This document shows positions 43,895-52,992 of a stretch of 64,000 bases of DNA, piece after piece (position 1 is the first letter of the stretch; the number at the start of each line of letters is the position of its first letter). The DNA is from Rhizobiaceae bacterium (GTDB lineage: Bacteria; Pseudomonadota; Alphaproteobacteria; Rhizobiales; Rhizobiaceae), in the NCBI GenBank assembly GCA_017644105.1, contig JAEPMD010000019.1:24728-88727 (forward strand). The letters run 5' to 3'. A model generated the notes under the pieces. The model searched no databases. It worked only from the letters and a program-made list of their open reading frames with translations, and had not been told where the DNA came from. The translations under genes and the position numbers were made by a program.

Positions 43895-44224
43895 ATGGCT
43901 TCGGGTGTAAAACCACGGGTTAAAGTGCCAAAAAAAGCATCTGCTGGTGATGTGATCACAATCAAAACTTTGATCAGCCACAAAATGGAAAGTGGCCAGC
44001 GCAAAGATGGCGACGGAAATGTCATCCCACGCTCAATCATCAATCGATTTGTTGCTGATTTTAACGGTGAAAACGTGATTGACGTGACACTGGAACCAGC
44101 AATTTCAACAAATCCATATTTTCAATTTGACGCAATGGTTCCGGAATCAGGCGAATTTCATTTCACCTGGTATGACGATGACGGAGACGTTTACGAGACA
44201 AAGAAAAAGATCACTGTTTCGTAA
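43895..44224 (+). CDS. soxZ: SoxZ, partner of the SoxY sulfur carrier
   Basis: 109 residues, an Ig-like fold without signal peptide, as usual: it is exported bound to SoxY. Typical parts are PRVKVPKKASAGDVITIKTLISHKMESGQRKD and FTWYDDDGDVYE. Follows soxY after 21 bases with AAGGAGAA. Confidence 0.95.
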   Translation: MASGVKPRVKVPKKASAGDVITIKTLISHKMESGQRKDGDGNVIPRSIINRFVADFNGENVIDVTLEPAISTNPYFQFDAMVPESGEFHFTWYDDDGDVYETKKKITVS

Positions 44225-44258
44225 GTTGAATTGGTCGCACCCATTGGGAGGGGTAGAA

Positions 44259-45089
44259 ATGGGAATGAAAGCAATAACATTTGTATCAGCATTGGTTTTC
44301 GCGAGCAGCGCTTATGCGCAAGACAGCAACCAGCTCAATGTCGAAGGGGAAATTTATGCAAGTACTGTTGCTGCGCCTTCGCATATGGAAAATGTCGATA
44401 CACTCTATTCCGGTTGGCACTTTCGCTCGGGGGAGACGCAAGCGCTTCAGCTTGATGATTTTGATAATCCTGGCATGGTATTTATCGATCAAGGCATTGA
44501 TTTATTTGGTAAAGTTGATGGTTCTGAGGGTAAGTCTTGCGAATCGTGCCATGAAAATGTTGAGGACTTTGCAGGCCTTCGTACCGCATTGCCTCGCGTA
44601 GAAAATGGTGAGCTTGTCGCCATGGAAGATCTCGTCAATGAGTGCCGGACCGAACGTATGGGTGCTGATGCCTGGAAATGGTCATCCACCAATATGACTG
44701 CGATGACAGGTCTTATCGGCTTCCAATCTCGTGGCATGCCTATGAGCGTGAAAATCGATGGCGATGCTACTAAGTTTTGGGAGAAGGGTAAAGAGCTTTA
44801 TTACACCCGTGTCGGCCAGCTCGATATGGCATGTTCCAATTGCCATGAGGACAATTATGGTGTGATGATCAGAGCTGATCACTTATCTCAAGGGCAGATC
44901 AATGGCTTTCCGACTTATCGTCTGAAAAACGCAAAGCTGAATTCAGTTCACGCCCGTTTTAAAGGTTGCATGAGCAATATTCGCGCGACACCGTTTAAAG
45001 AAGGTGGCAATGAGTTCAAAGCATTAGAACTTTATATCGCATCTCGCGGACAAGGTTTGGCGGTCGAAACACCATCCGTTCGAAACTAA
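44259..45089 (+). CDS. soxA: SoxA, dihaem cytochrome c (L-cysteine S-thiosulfotransferase subunit)
   Basis: 276 residues from ATG 44259 (GGGAGGGGTAGAA upstream). Sec signal (ITFVSALVFASSAYA), two haem sites CESCH (94-98) and CSNCH (192-196), and Cys237 in FKGCMSN, the persulfide-modified haem ligand of the active site. The two-haem form is the Paracoccus/Rhodovulum type. Works with SoxX to load thiosulfate on SoxYZ. A longer frame from 44127 overlaps soxZ and is spurious. Confidence 0.94.
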   Translation: MGMKAITFVSALVFASSAYAQDSNQLNVEGEIYASTVAAPSHMENVDTLYSGWHFRSGETQALQLDDFDNPGMVFIDQGIDLFGKVDGSEGKSCESCHENVEDFAGLRTALPRVENGELVAMEDLVNECRTERMGADAWKWSSTNMTAMTGLIGFQSRGMPMSVKIDGDATKFWEKGKELYYTRVGQLDMACSNCHEDNYGVMIRADHLSQGQINGFPTYRLKNAKLNSVHARFKGCMSNIRATPFKEGGNEFKALELYIASRGQGLAVETPSVRN

Positions 45090-45132
45090 TTTAAAATGAT
45101 ACCTCGCATGGGTTGCGGTGTATTTCTATGTT

Positions 45133-45160
45133 AAACACATTCAAATATTCTAATGTGTTT
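45133..45160. promoter_or_regulatory. Dyad with 9-base arms upstream of soxB
   Basis: AAACACATT (45133-45141) and AATGTGTTT (45152-45160) form perfect arms in the 87-base soxA-soxB gap; the loop holds part of ATTCAAATAT, related to the dyad before soxV. It may act as a weak RNA hairpin that adjusts downstream expression, or as a further SoxR site with a second promoter for soxBCDEF. Confidence 0.45.
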
Positions 45161-45176
45161 TAGGTAAGGTAAATTA

Positions 45177-46874
45177 ATGATATCGAGACGTGATTTCTTA
45201 CAAGTCAGCATGGCAGCTTCCGCGCTGGTTGGAACGTCGGGTTTTGGCAATTGGGCTAAACTCGCGGCGCAGCAATCACTGACCCAAGATCAATTGCTCG
45301 AGTTTGATACATTTGGAAATGTCTCGCTTATTCATGTCACGGATATCCACGGACAGCTCAAGCCGATTTATTTCCGTGAGCCTTCTGTCAATATTGGGGT
45401 AGGCGGCAATAAGGGCGCTGTCCCACATGTCACCGGCGCTTCCTTTAGAAAACTCTATGGCATCGATGATGGCAGCTATAGCCATTATGCGCTGAGTTCC
45501 GGAGATTTCTCAGCCCTTGCGAAAGGCTATGGTCGGGTCGGTGGTCTTGACCGGGTTGCGACTGTCATCAATGCGATCAGAGCCGATCGACCAGATGCGA
45601 TTTTACTTGATGGTGGTGATACGTGGCACGGCTCATACACTTGTTACAAAACCAATGCCCAAGACATGGTCAATGTCATGAACGCGCTCAATCCTGATGC
45701 TATGACCTTTCACTGGGAATTTACTTTGGGATCAGAGCGCGTTCAAGAAATCGTTGAAAACCTGCCATTTGCAGCCTTGGGCCAAAACATATTTGACGCG
45801 GAATGGGACGAACCTGCTGAGCTATTCCCGCCCTATAAAATGTTTGAACGTGGCGGCACAAAAATCGCCGTGATCGGCCAAGCCTTCCCCTATATGCCCA
45901 TTGCTAATCCGGGTTGGATGTTCCCAGAATATTCTTTCGGTATTCGCGATGAAAACATGCAGGAGATGGTTGATCAAGTCCGAGCAGAAGGTGCGGAATG
46001 CGTTGTGGTTTTGTCCCATAATGGATTTGATGTTGATAAGAAAATGGCGACAGTTGTGTCTGGCATTGATGTCATTTTATCCGGCCACACCCATGACGCT
46101 TTACCGGAGCCTGTGCTTTCAGGAAACACGATCATTGTTCCCTCAGGCTCTAACGGCAAATTTGTTTCGCGCGTTGATTTAGATATCCGCGATGGCGGCA
46201 TGAAAGGCTATCGCCACAAACTCATTCCGATCTTCTCAGATATTATCGAGCCTGATGCAGAGGTCGCAAAGCTGATCAACGAACAGCGCGCACCTTTTGA
46301 GGCTGAGCTCAATGAAGTCATCGGTAAAACCGAAAGCCTGCTTTACCGCCGTGGTAATTTCAACGGCACATGGGATGACGTGATTTGCGATGCGCTGATT
46401 TCTGAGCGCGATGCTGAAATAGCGCTCAGCCCTGGCGTTCGCTGGGGTCCATCGGTAATCCCGGGGCAAGATATCACCCGAGAAGATCTCTTTAACGTCA
46501 CCTCTATGAGCTATGGAGAAGCCTATCGAGCTGAAATGACCGGCGAATTCTTGAAGATCGTTTTGGAAGATGTTGCCGATAATATTTTCAATCCTGATCC
46601 CTATTACCAACAAGGTGGGGACATGGTTCGAACCGGTGGTCTTGGCTACCACATTGATGTGAGCCAACCGCAAGGCGACCGCATTTCAAATCTCACACTT
46701 CTCAAAACAGGCGAAGCAATTGAACCAAGCCGTTCATATATCGTCGCCGGTTGGGCTTCGGTGAATGAAGATACCGAAGGTCCGCAAATTTGGGATGTGG
46801 TTGAAAGTCACATTCGCAAACAAGGCACCATCAAAGTGGAGCCCAATAACAGCGTCACAATTAAAGGCATATAA
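45177..46874 (+). CDS. soxB: SoxB, thiosulfohydrolase (dimanganese)
   Basis: 565 residues. Tat signal MISRRDFLQVSMAAS, then a 5'-nucleotidase-like metallophosphatase fold with VTDIHGQ, LDGGDTWHG, LSHNGFDVDKK and LSGHTHD as metal ligands. It hydrolyses the sulfone from SoxY-bound thiosulfate, releasing sulfate. Length and motifs are standard; the gene is the usual marker for thiosulfate oxidation. Confidence 0.95.
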   Translation: MISRRDFLQVSMAASALVGTSGFGNWAKLAAQQSLTQDQLLEFDTFGNVSLIHVTDIHGQLKPIYFREPSVNIGVGGNKGAVPHVTGASFRKLYGIDDGSYSHYALSSGDFSALAKGYGRVGGLDRVATVINAIRADRPDAILLDGGDTWHGSYTCYKTNAQDMVNVMNALNPDAMTFHWEFTLGSERVQEIVENLPFAALGQNIFDAEWDEPAELFPPYKMFERGGTKIAVIGQAFPYMPIANPGWMFPEYSFGIRDENMQEMVDQVRAEGAECVVVLSHNGFDVDKKMATVVSGIDVILSGHTHDALPEPVLSGNTIIVPSGSNGKFVSRVDLDIRDGGMKGYRHKLIPIFSDIIEPDAEVAKLINEQRAPFEAELNEVIGKTESLLYRRGNFNGTWDDVICDALISERDAEIALSPGVRWGPSVIPGQDITREDLFNVTSMSYGEAYRAEMTGEFLKIVLEDVADNIFNPDPYYQQGGDMVRTGGLGYHIDVSQPQGDRISNLTLLKTGEAIEPSRSYIVAGWASVNEDTEGPQIWDVVESHIRKQGTIKVEPNNSVTIKGI

Positions 46875-46877
46875 CGA

Positions 46878-48164
46878 ATGACGGAGTCCAAAAATATGCA
46901 TGAAAAAAGCAAGGTCCGATCTCGTCGATCTTTCTTAAAAGGCAGTGCAGCCGTTCTCACCGGATCAGTTGTTGCTGGCTCTTCCCAAGCCAGCGATCCT
47001 GATCCCTTAATTACCGAATTGCAGGACTGGGCATCATCCACCGGGGTAGGGGTTGATGAAACGCCCTATGGCATGCCGATTAGTTTTGAATCACATGTCG
47101 TCCGCCGCAATGTTGAATGGCTGACAGCGGATCCAATTTCGTCGATCAACTTTACACCCATCCATGCTTTAGACGGCACGATCACGCCGCAAGGCTGCGC
47201 GTTTGAGCGTCATCATTCGGGTGCGATTGAATTGCGCAAAGAAGACTATCGCTTGATGATCAATGGTCTGGTCGATCGCGAGTTAGTGTTCACCTATGAT
47301 GATCTTGAACGTTTCCCGCGCGAAAACCATGTCTATTTCTGCGAATGTGCAGCCAATACCGGTATGGAATGGGCGGGAGCTCAGCTCAATGGTGCACAAT
47401 TCACCCATGGCATGATCCATAATATGGAATATACAGGTATTCCTTTGCGCGCATTACTAAACGAAGCAGGCGCTGATATCTCATCTGATAAATGGGTCTA
47501 TGTGGAAGGTGCAGACGCATCATCCAACGGTCGTTCGATCCCGATGGAAAAAGCGCTCGATGATGTCTTGGTTGCATTCAAAGCCAATGGCGAAGCATTG
47601 CGCATGGAGCATGGTTATCCAGTTCGGCTTGTTGTCCCCGGTTGGGAAGGCAATATGTGGGTGAAATGGTTGCGCAGAATTGAGGTTTCCGACGCGCCCG
47701 TTGAAAGCCGTGAGGAGACATCAAAATATACCGACGTGCTAGAAGATGGCTCGGCGCGTAAATGGACATGGGTGATGGACGCAAAATCTGTCATTACATC
47801 GCCAAGCCCGCAAATGCCCATCAAACATGGTGCGGGACCGATGGTGATTTCAGGCCTTGCATGGTCCGGCCACGGGCAGATCACGCGGGTGGATGTTTCC
47901 AAAGATGGCGGTATCACTTGGGAAACAGCACGCTTAGGCAAGCAGGGCGATAAAAAAGCGCTCACACGTTTTTATCTCGATACAAATTGGGACGGCGCGC
48001 CGATGCTGTTGCAAGCTCGCGCCATGGACGACACAGGCTATGTGCAGCCGACAAAAGAGCAATTGCGCAACCAACGTGGCGAGAATTCCGTCTATCACAA
48101 TAATTGCATTCAAACCTGGTATGTAAACACACAAGGGATCGCTGAGAATGTCGAAGTTTCTTAA
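46878..48164 (+). CDS. soxC: SoxC, molybdenum sulfur dehydrogenase subunit
   Basis: 428 residues. Tat signal (SRRSFLKGSAAVLTGS), sulfite-oxidase molybdopterin fold (CAFERHHSGAIELRKEDYRLMINGLVDRE), and the molybdenum-ligand cysteine in HVYFCECAANTGMEW, followed by the dimerisation domain. With SoxD it oxidises the SoxY-bound sulfane sulfur, releasing six electrons. Its presence means complete oxidation to sulfate without stored sulfur. Alternative GTG/ATG a few codons downstream. Overlaps soxD by 17 bases. Confidence 0.94.
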   Translation: MTESKNMHEKSKVRSRRSFLKGSAAVLTGSVVAGSSQASDPDPLITELQDWASSTGVGVDETPYGMPISFESHVVRRNVEWLTADPISSINFTPIHALDGTITPQGCAFERHHSGAIELRKEDYRLMINGLVDRELVFTYDDLERFPRENHVYFCECAANTGMEWAGAQLNGAQFTHGMIHNMEYTGIPLRALLNEAGADISSDKWVYVEGADASSNGRSIPMEKALDDVLVAFKANGEALRMEHGYPVRLVVPGWEGNMWVKWLRRIEVSDAPVESREETSKYTDVLEDGSARKWTWVMDAKSVITSPSPQMPIKHGAGPMVISGLAWSGHGQITRVDVSKDGGITWETARLGKQGDKKALTRFYLDTNWDGAPMLLQARAMDDTGYVQPTKEQLRNQRGENSVYHNNCIQTWYVNTQGIAENVEVS

Positions 48165-49473
48165 TCTCTCTATCCCTGTTTTTGGGGGAATTGCGCTGCT
48201 GATTGGATTGGCATTTGGCATGTCATCGCGCAATCATAACGCTGAAAAAATTGAAACGCTGGAGACGCGGCTTGCGCAAATCTCTGAGCATGCTTCTAAC
48301 GCCGAAAAAGCAACAAAAGTGCAATCTGATCGCGCGGTGGAACTTGAAACCAAGCTTGCTGAAATCGAAGAGGTTTATGCAGAACTGGCCAAGAACGGCT
48401 CAGATCTCACGCAGGCTGCGCCCGCTGTTCCCGGCACGCTTGGAATTGGGCGTCCAGCTCACGCCAAAGAAATCGCTGCATGGGATGTTGATGTATTGCC
48501 CGATGGTCGAGGTCTGCCGGAAGGCTCAGGCGATGTCTTTGTCGGTGAAGAGGTGTTTGCAGAAAAATGTGCTGCATGTCACGGAGATTTTGCTGAAGGT
48601 GTAGACAATTGGCCAGTGCTTGCAGGCGGGTTTGATACCCTTGCCGATAAAGATCCGGTGAAAACTGTGGGTTCATATTGGCCGCATTTATCAACTGCAT
48701 GGGATTATATCAATCGCTCCATGCCCTTTGGAGCTGCAGGTACATTAACGCCGGATGAGACCTACGCAATTGTTGCTTATATTTTATATTCCAACGATTT
48801 AGTGGATGATGAATTCGTTCTGTCGAAAGACAATTTTAGCGAGTTTGAAATGTATAACAAAGATGGCTTTGTTATTGATGATCGTCCGGCAACCGAATAT
48901 GCCAATTGGCAGGGCGAACCCTGCATGAGCGATTGCAAAGATGAAGTAAATATCACCATGCGATCTGTGTTCTTAGTGGATACACCACCGGAAGGTGGAT
49001 CAGATTCCGTGCCGAATATGGCAACCATTGATGGGCTGCCAAGCTTCACCAAAGAAGGCCCATCTTTTATTCCTGTCGCCGAAGAAAAACCGGTTGAAGA
49101 GAATGTTGAAAAGGCAAGTCTTGCAACACCTTCTGCGGAGGTTGCAGGGACTGCTGATTTGATCAAAGCTGGTAAGAAGGTCTTTAAAAAATGTTCAGCT
49201 TGCCACCAAGTGGGCGATAAGGCGAAAAACCGATCCGGTCCTGTTCTCAACGGCATTGTTGGGCGCACCTTTGGCACCGTTGATGGCTTTAAATATTCCA
49301 AAGTCTTTAAAGCGGCCGCCGAAGAGGGACGCGTTTGGGATGAAGCGAATTTGGCGGAGTTCTTGAAAAAACCAAAAGCCTATATGAAGCAAACCAAGAT
49401 GAGCTTTTCAGGTCTTAAGAAAGATGAGGATCTGATGGCAATCATCGAATATCTAAAGTCGACAGGTCAGTAA
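48148..49473 (+). CDS. soxD: SoxD, membrane-anchored dihaem cytochrome c
   Basis: 441 residues. N-terminal anchor helix (8-26), coiled coil (about 30-82), first haem CAACH (141-145), linker with conserved Cys pair PCMSDCK (259-263), Pro/Glu-rich spacer, and a second haem domain with CSACH (349-353) and Met ligand in TKMSF. Accepts electrons from SoxC. The second domain closely resembles the first domain of the next gene product, suggesting duplication. Confidence 0.92.
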   Translation: MSKFLNLSIPVFGGIALLIGLAFGMSSRNHNAEKIETLETRLAQISEHASNAEKATKVQSDRAVELETKLAEIEEVYAELAKNGSDLTQAAPAVPGTLGIGRPAHAKEIAAWDVDVLPDGRGLPEGSGDVFVGEEVFAEKCAACHGDFAEGVDNWPVLAGGFDTLADKDPVKTVGSYWPHLSTAWDYINRSMPFGAAGTLTPDETYAIVAYILYSNDLVDDEFVLSKDNFSEFEMYNKDGFVIDDRPATEYANWQGEPCMSDCKDEVNITMRSVFLVDTPPEGGSDSVPNMATIDGLPSFTKEGPSFIPVAEEKPVEENVEKASLATPSAEVAGTADLIKAGKKVFKKCSACHQVGDKAKNRSGPVLNGIVGRTFGTVDGFKYSKVFKAAAEEGRVWDEANLAEFLKKPKAYMKQTKMSFSGLKKDEDLMAIIEYLKSTGQ

Positions 49474-49476
49474 AAA

Positions 49477-50172
49477 ATGAAGAAGCTCCCATTTCTCCTA
49501 TTACTGACAAGTAGCTCGCTGATCTCGAGCGCGACGATCGCCAATGAACTTGGTGATCCTGAACGAGGTAAGCAGGTTTATAAAAAATGCGCCAGCTGCC
49601 ACATGGTCGGTGTTAAGGCCAAAAAACGTGTCGGTCCGCCGCTTAACAACATCATCAATGCCAAAGCGGGTGGTGTTGCCAATTTCAAATATTCAAAAGC
49701 GTTGAAAAAGGCGGCAGCTGATGGATTGCATTGGGACGTTGAGGCGCTTGACGCCTTTATCGAAAATCCCAAAGGTTTCATACCGAAAACCAAAATGAGT
49801 TTTCGCGGTTTGAAAGATCAATCAGATCGCACCGATCTGATTGCCTATGTGGCAACATTTTCGGGTGGTCAGTTGGCAGCAAAAGTTGATGAGGGTTTTA
49901 CCGTCTCGCAAGACATTCTCGCCCTTGAAGGCGATATTGAATATGGCGAATTTTTATCAAGCGAATGCACAACCTGCCATCAATCGAGTGGCGACAATGA
50001 TGGCATACCCGGCATTGTTGGTTGGGAGACTGCAGATTTTGTGACAGCCATGCATGCCTATCGCGAGAAACAGCGCGAAAACCCGGTCATGCAGCTGGTC
50101 ACCGGGCGATTATCCAATGAGGAAATTGCAGCTTTAGCGGTTTATTTTAAAGAGTTAACTGAGGACAATTAG
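49477..50172 (+). CDS. soxE: SoxE, dihaem cytochrome c of flavocytochrome c
   Basis: 231 residues with a Sec signal. First haem CASCH (38-42) lies in a cytochrome c550-like domain almost parallel to the SoxD C-terminal domain (both have KKC..CH, FKYSKA, KTKMSF.GLK); the second CTTCH (164-168) lies in a FccA-like domain (GIPGIVGWETADFVTAMHAYREK). It takes electrons from SoxF. Three bases after soxD and ten before soxF. Confidence 0.9.
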   Translation: MKKLPFLLLLTSSSLISSATIANELGDPERGKQVYKKCASCHMVGVKAKKRVGPPLNNIINAKAGGVANFKYSKALKKAAADGLHWDVEALDAFIENPKGFIPKTKMSFRGLKDQSDRTDLIAYVATFSGGQLAAKVDEGFTVSQDILALEGDIEYGEFLSSECTTCHQSSGDNDGIPGIVGWETADFVTAMHAYREKQRENPVMQLVTGRLSNEEIAALAVYFKELTEDN

Positions 50173-50182
50173 GGAGAGGAAA

Positions 50183-51448
50183 ATGGCCTTAAAAAGAAGA
50201 ACGTTTTTAGGAGCTGCGGGGGCTGCTTCAGTCACCTTGGCTTCACCGATCGTGTTGGCTGATGGCCACGCAAAACCACGTGTCGTCGTTGTTGGTGGTG
50301 GTGCAGGAGGCGCAACCGCGGCCCGATACATTGCCAAAGATAGCAAGGGTGCCATCGATGTAACCCTTATTGAGCCGACACGCATGTATTACACCTGCTT
50401 CTTCTCAAACCTTTATCTGGGTGGATTTAAAGAAATCAGCGATATTGGTCATTCTTACGGAACATTAGCCGCTGGCGGTGTGAATGTCGTCCATGATTGG
50501 GCAACAGGTGTTGATCGTGATGCCAAAACCGTTGCGCTCGCAGGCGGTGGTTCGGTGCCTTATGATAAACTGATCTTGTCACCGGGCATTGATTTCGTCG
50601 ACGGCGCGGTTGAAGGTTGGGATCTAAGTGCTCAAAACGCAATGCCACATGCTTATAAGGCTGGGTCGCAATCTGAATTGCTCAAAGCACAATTAATGGC
50701 AATGCCAGCTGGTGGCACATTTGCGATGATCGCTCCACCAAATCCATATCGCTGCCCACCTGGGCCATACGAGCGTGTGTCCATGGTGGCGCATTTCTTG
50801 AAAAACAATAATCCAACAGCCAAAATCATCGTGGCCGATCCGAAGCCGAAATTTTCGAAAATGGCACTCTTCCAGGAGGGGTGGGCGGACCATTATGATG
50901 GAATGATCGATTGGGTTGGTGCTGATTTTGGTGGTGCCAATGTATCGGTTGATCCAAATGCGATGACTGTTAACATCGATGGTGAGGAGACAAAAGTCGA
51001 TGTGTGTAACGTCATTCCGGCCATGAAAGCAGGGCGCATTGCCGAACTTGCAGGTGTGACCGATGGCAATTGGGCGCCAGTGAATGCTGCGGATATGTCA
51101 ACAAAAGCGGATAGCGATGTCTATGTGCTGGGTGATGCATCTCAGCAAGGCGATATGCCAAAATCCGGCTTCTCAGCTAATAGTCAGGCGAAAGTCTGTG
51201 CTAATGCTGTTCGAGGCGCATTAACGGGTTCAAAAGTGTTCCCAGCCAAGTTCTCCAACACATGCTGGTCGCTTATTACGACAAATGACGGCGTGAAGGT
51301 TGGCGCAACATATGAGGCGACACCTGAAAAGATTGCCAAAGTTGATGGGTTTATCTCCAAAACTGGTGAGAGCGATGATGTTCGCAAAGCCACGTATGAA
51401 GAGTCCGAAGGTTGGTATTCAGGCATCACCGCTGATATGTTTGGATAA
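50183..51448 (+). CDS. soxF: SoxF, flavoprotein of sulfide dehydrogenase (FccB-like)
   Basis: 421 residues. Tat signal MALKRRTFLGAAGAAS, FAD site VVVVGGGAGGATAARYI, Cys72 in YYTCFFSN (position of the covalent flavin cysteine of FccB), and the probable active-site pair Cys191 (YRCPPGPYERV) and Cys361 (SNTCWS). With SoxE it oxidises sulfide, or reactivates Sox proteins, passing electrons to cytochromes. Last gene of the sox operon, followed by a clear terminator. Confidence 0.92.
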   Translation: MALKRRTFLGAAGAASVTLASPIVLADGHAKPRVVVVGGGAGGATAARYIAKDSKGAIDVTLIEPTRMYYTCFFSNLYLGGFKEISDIGHSYGTLAAGGVNVVHDWATGVDRDAKTVALAGGGSVPYDKLILSPGIDFVDGAVEGWDLSAQNAMPHAYKAGSQSELLKAQLMAMPAGGTFAMIAPPNPYRCPPGPYERVSMVAHFLKNNNPTAKIIVADPKPKFSKMALFQEGWADHYDGMIDWVGADFGGANVSVDPNAMTVNIDGEETKVDVCNVIPAMKAGRIAELAGVTDGNWAPVNAADMSTKADSDVYVLGDASQQGDMPKSGFSANSQAKVCANAVRGALTGSKVFPAKFSNTCWSLITTNDGVKVGATYEATPEKIAKVDGFISKTGESDDVRKATYEESEGWYSGITADMFG

Positions 51449-51456
51449 CCTACATG

Positions 51457-51488
51457 TTCCCCGGCTGTTGGATCAGTCGGGGAATTTT
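51457..51488 (+). terminator. Intrinsic terminator of the sox operon
   Basis: TTCCCCGGCTG (51457-51467) pairs with CAGTCGGGGAA (51474-51484) with one G-T wobble and a 6-base loop, followed by TTTT. Nine bases after the soxF stop codon. The convergent rhodanese gene ends about 40 bases further. Confidence 0.8.
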
Positions 51489-51528
51489 CATTGCTTTAGA
51501 TGATGAAAACCCATCAAAAGAGCAGGGG

Positions 51529-52032
51529 TTATTGGTTCCAAGTGGATTGAAGTTTTTCATAATTTGCAAGCGCTTCGCTTGCCGATACAACCGGCAAACC
51601 ATGCTTGAGCCAGCCTGGACCATTGCGATTGCCAAACATGCCTTCAGAAATATCAGCAACACCCGTTAAGCCATTTTGCTCTAAAAAATATGTCACTTCC
51701 GCAGACCGCCCACCGGTTGCGCAAATCATCGCAATCTTTTCCGGTTCATATTCTAACAAGACTGATTGAAATCGCTCTAAGAAGTCCTTTTCATGCATGG
51801 ATATGGGCAGAGCACCTTGCGCGATACCGGAATCCTGCCATTCCTCGCGTGAACGGATATCCAGCACGATGAGGTCACCCTTAGACAGCTTTTCATAAGC
51901 CTGCGGCGCACTCATTAATGGCGTGTCAGCATGTGCCGGCCAAGCAATGGATATGAGTGACAAGAATAACGCCAGAGACGCAATATAAATTCGTGCGTTA
52001 AAAGAGTTTCGTTCGAGCGCTAAAGCCTGCAA
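51529..52032 (-). CDS. Periplasmic/membrane-anchored rhodanese-like sulfurtransferase
   Basis: 167 residues: one hydrophobic segment (IYIASLALFLSLISIAWPAHA) as signal or anchor, then one rhodanese domain with the active-site loop CATGGRSAEVTYFL. Rhodaneses transfer sulfane sulfur to cyanide or thiols. The TTG start follows the stop codon of the upstream MBL gene directly, so translation is coupled; a later start is possible. Placement after soxH-like genes suggests handling of sulfur formed in the periplasm. Confidence 0.85.
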   Translation of the reverse strand: MQALALERNSFNARIYIASLALFLSLISIAWPAHADTPLMSAPQAYEKLSKGDLIVLDIRSREEWQDSGIAQGALPISMHEKDFLERFQSVLLEYEPEKIAMICATGGRSAEVTYFLEQNGLTGVADISEGMFGNRNGPGWLKHGLPVVSASEALANYEKLQSTWNQ

Positions 52033-52992
52033 TTATTCAAATTCCATTTGTTCAAAGACCCGTCCGGCATTGCGTGTTGCAAGTTCTTCAAACGTGTGCA
52101 GATGCGCATAGGGTGATTGATCCACATAATAAGCATCGGCTAAATCACCACCTTCTTCAAGATGCTCGCCAATTTTTCCGCGCAAATAAACCAAATAATC
52201 GCGCGTATAACGGCGTACCTGATCCATATTGGTCGGATGTCCGTGACCGGGGATGACATAAGTTGCATTGAGCGCTTCAAACTCTGTCTCCCAAGTTTCC
52301 ACCCATTCGCCCGTCATGGTGTCTTCAAAAATCGGCAATAACCGCTCATGAAAAGCCATATCACCAGCAATCACCAGACTTTGTTTTGGTAGCCACACTT
52401 GCGTATCACCGGGGCTATGCGCAGGGCCAAGATGTAAGATCTCGATGGTAAAATCGCCGAGTTCGATGACCTTCTTGTCTTCAAAAAGTTCTGTCGGCAA
52501 CGCAATTGTTGTGCCTTCTGATTTATCACGGTTATAGCGTTGCATATTGATGAGGATCTGATGCCCGCGTTCCTCCAATTCATGCGCTGCATCGACATGG
52601 GCGATGATCGGGACACCCAGTTCCGCCCAATAGGAATTGCCAAGTGCTGCATGTCCCTGGCCATTTTCATTAATGACAAATTTGACATCTTGATCGGTGA
52701 TCTTTTGAATTTCCTCATGCAAAGCTTTTGCAAGCGTGTAAGCCGCGCCACCATTAATCACCACCACGCCATCTCCGGTGATAATGAAACTGAGATTATT
52801 GTTGTGCCCGCTATTCTCATAGGTCGGAGGTGCCGTTGCACCGATGGCTGACCAGACGTTGGGGATGACTTCAACAGGCTTCGAATATAGGACGGATCCA
52901 GGATATTGATCGGGGATATTCTCATCCGCTAAGGCTGGAACAGTAAGTGCTGCGAATGTAGCTGCGAGGGTAGCAAGCTTTCGAAATATCAT
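52033..52992 (-). CDS. soxH: SoxH-like metallo-beta-lactamase-fold protein with a degenerate metal motif
   Basis: 319 residues, Sec signal (MIFRKLATLAATFAALTVPALA). The fold is recognisable (LSFIITGDGVVVINGG; LHLGPAHSPGDTQVWLPKQSLVIAGDMAF; YVIPGHGHP). The first metal motif, normally THxHxDH, reads NENGQGHAALGN, so most histidine ligands of site 1 are missing while later His and Asp remain. Proteins of this kind are found at sox loci and beside quinoprotein alcohol dehydrogenases; activity is not established. Its start overlaps the next upstream MBL stop by one base. Confidence 0.78.
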   Translation of the reverse strand: MIFRKLATLAATFAALTVPALADENIPDQYPGSVLYSKPVEVIPNVWSAIGATAPPTYENSGHNNNLSFIITGDGVVVINGGAAYTLAKALHEEIQKITDQDVKFVINENGQGHAALGNSYWAELGVPIIAHVDAAHELEERGHQILINMQRYNRDKSEGTTIALPTELFEDKKVIELGDFTIEILHLGPAHSPGDTQVWLPKQSLVIAGDMAFHERLLPIFEDTMTGEWVETWETEFEALNATYVIPGHGHPTNMDQVRRYTRDYLVYLRGKIGEHLEEGGDLADAYYVDQSPYAHLHTFEELATRNAGRVFEQMEFE

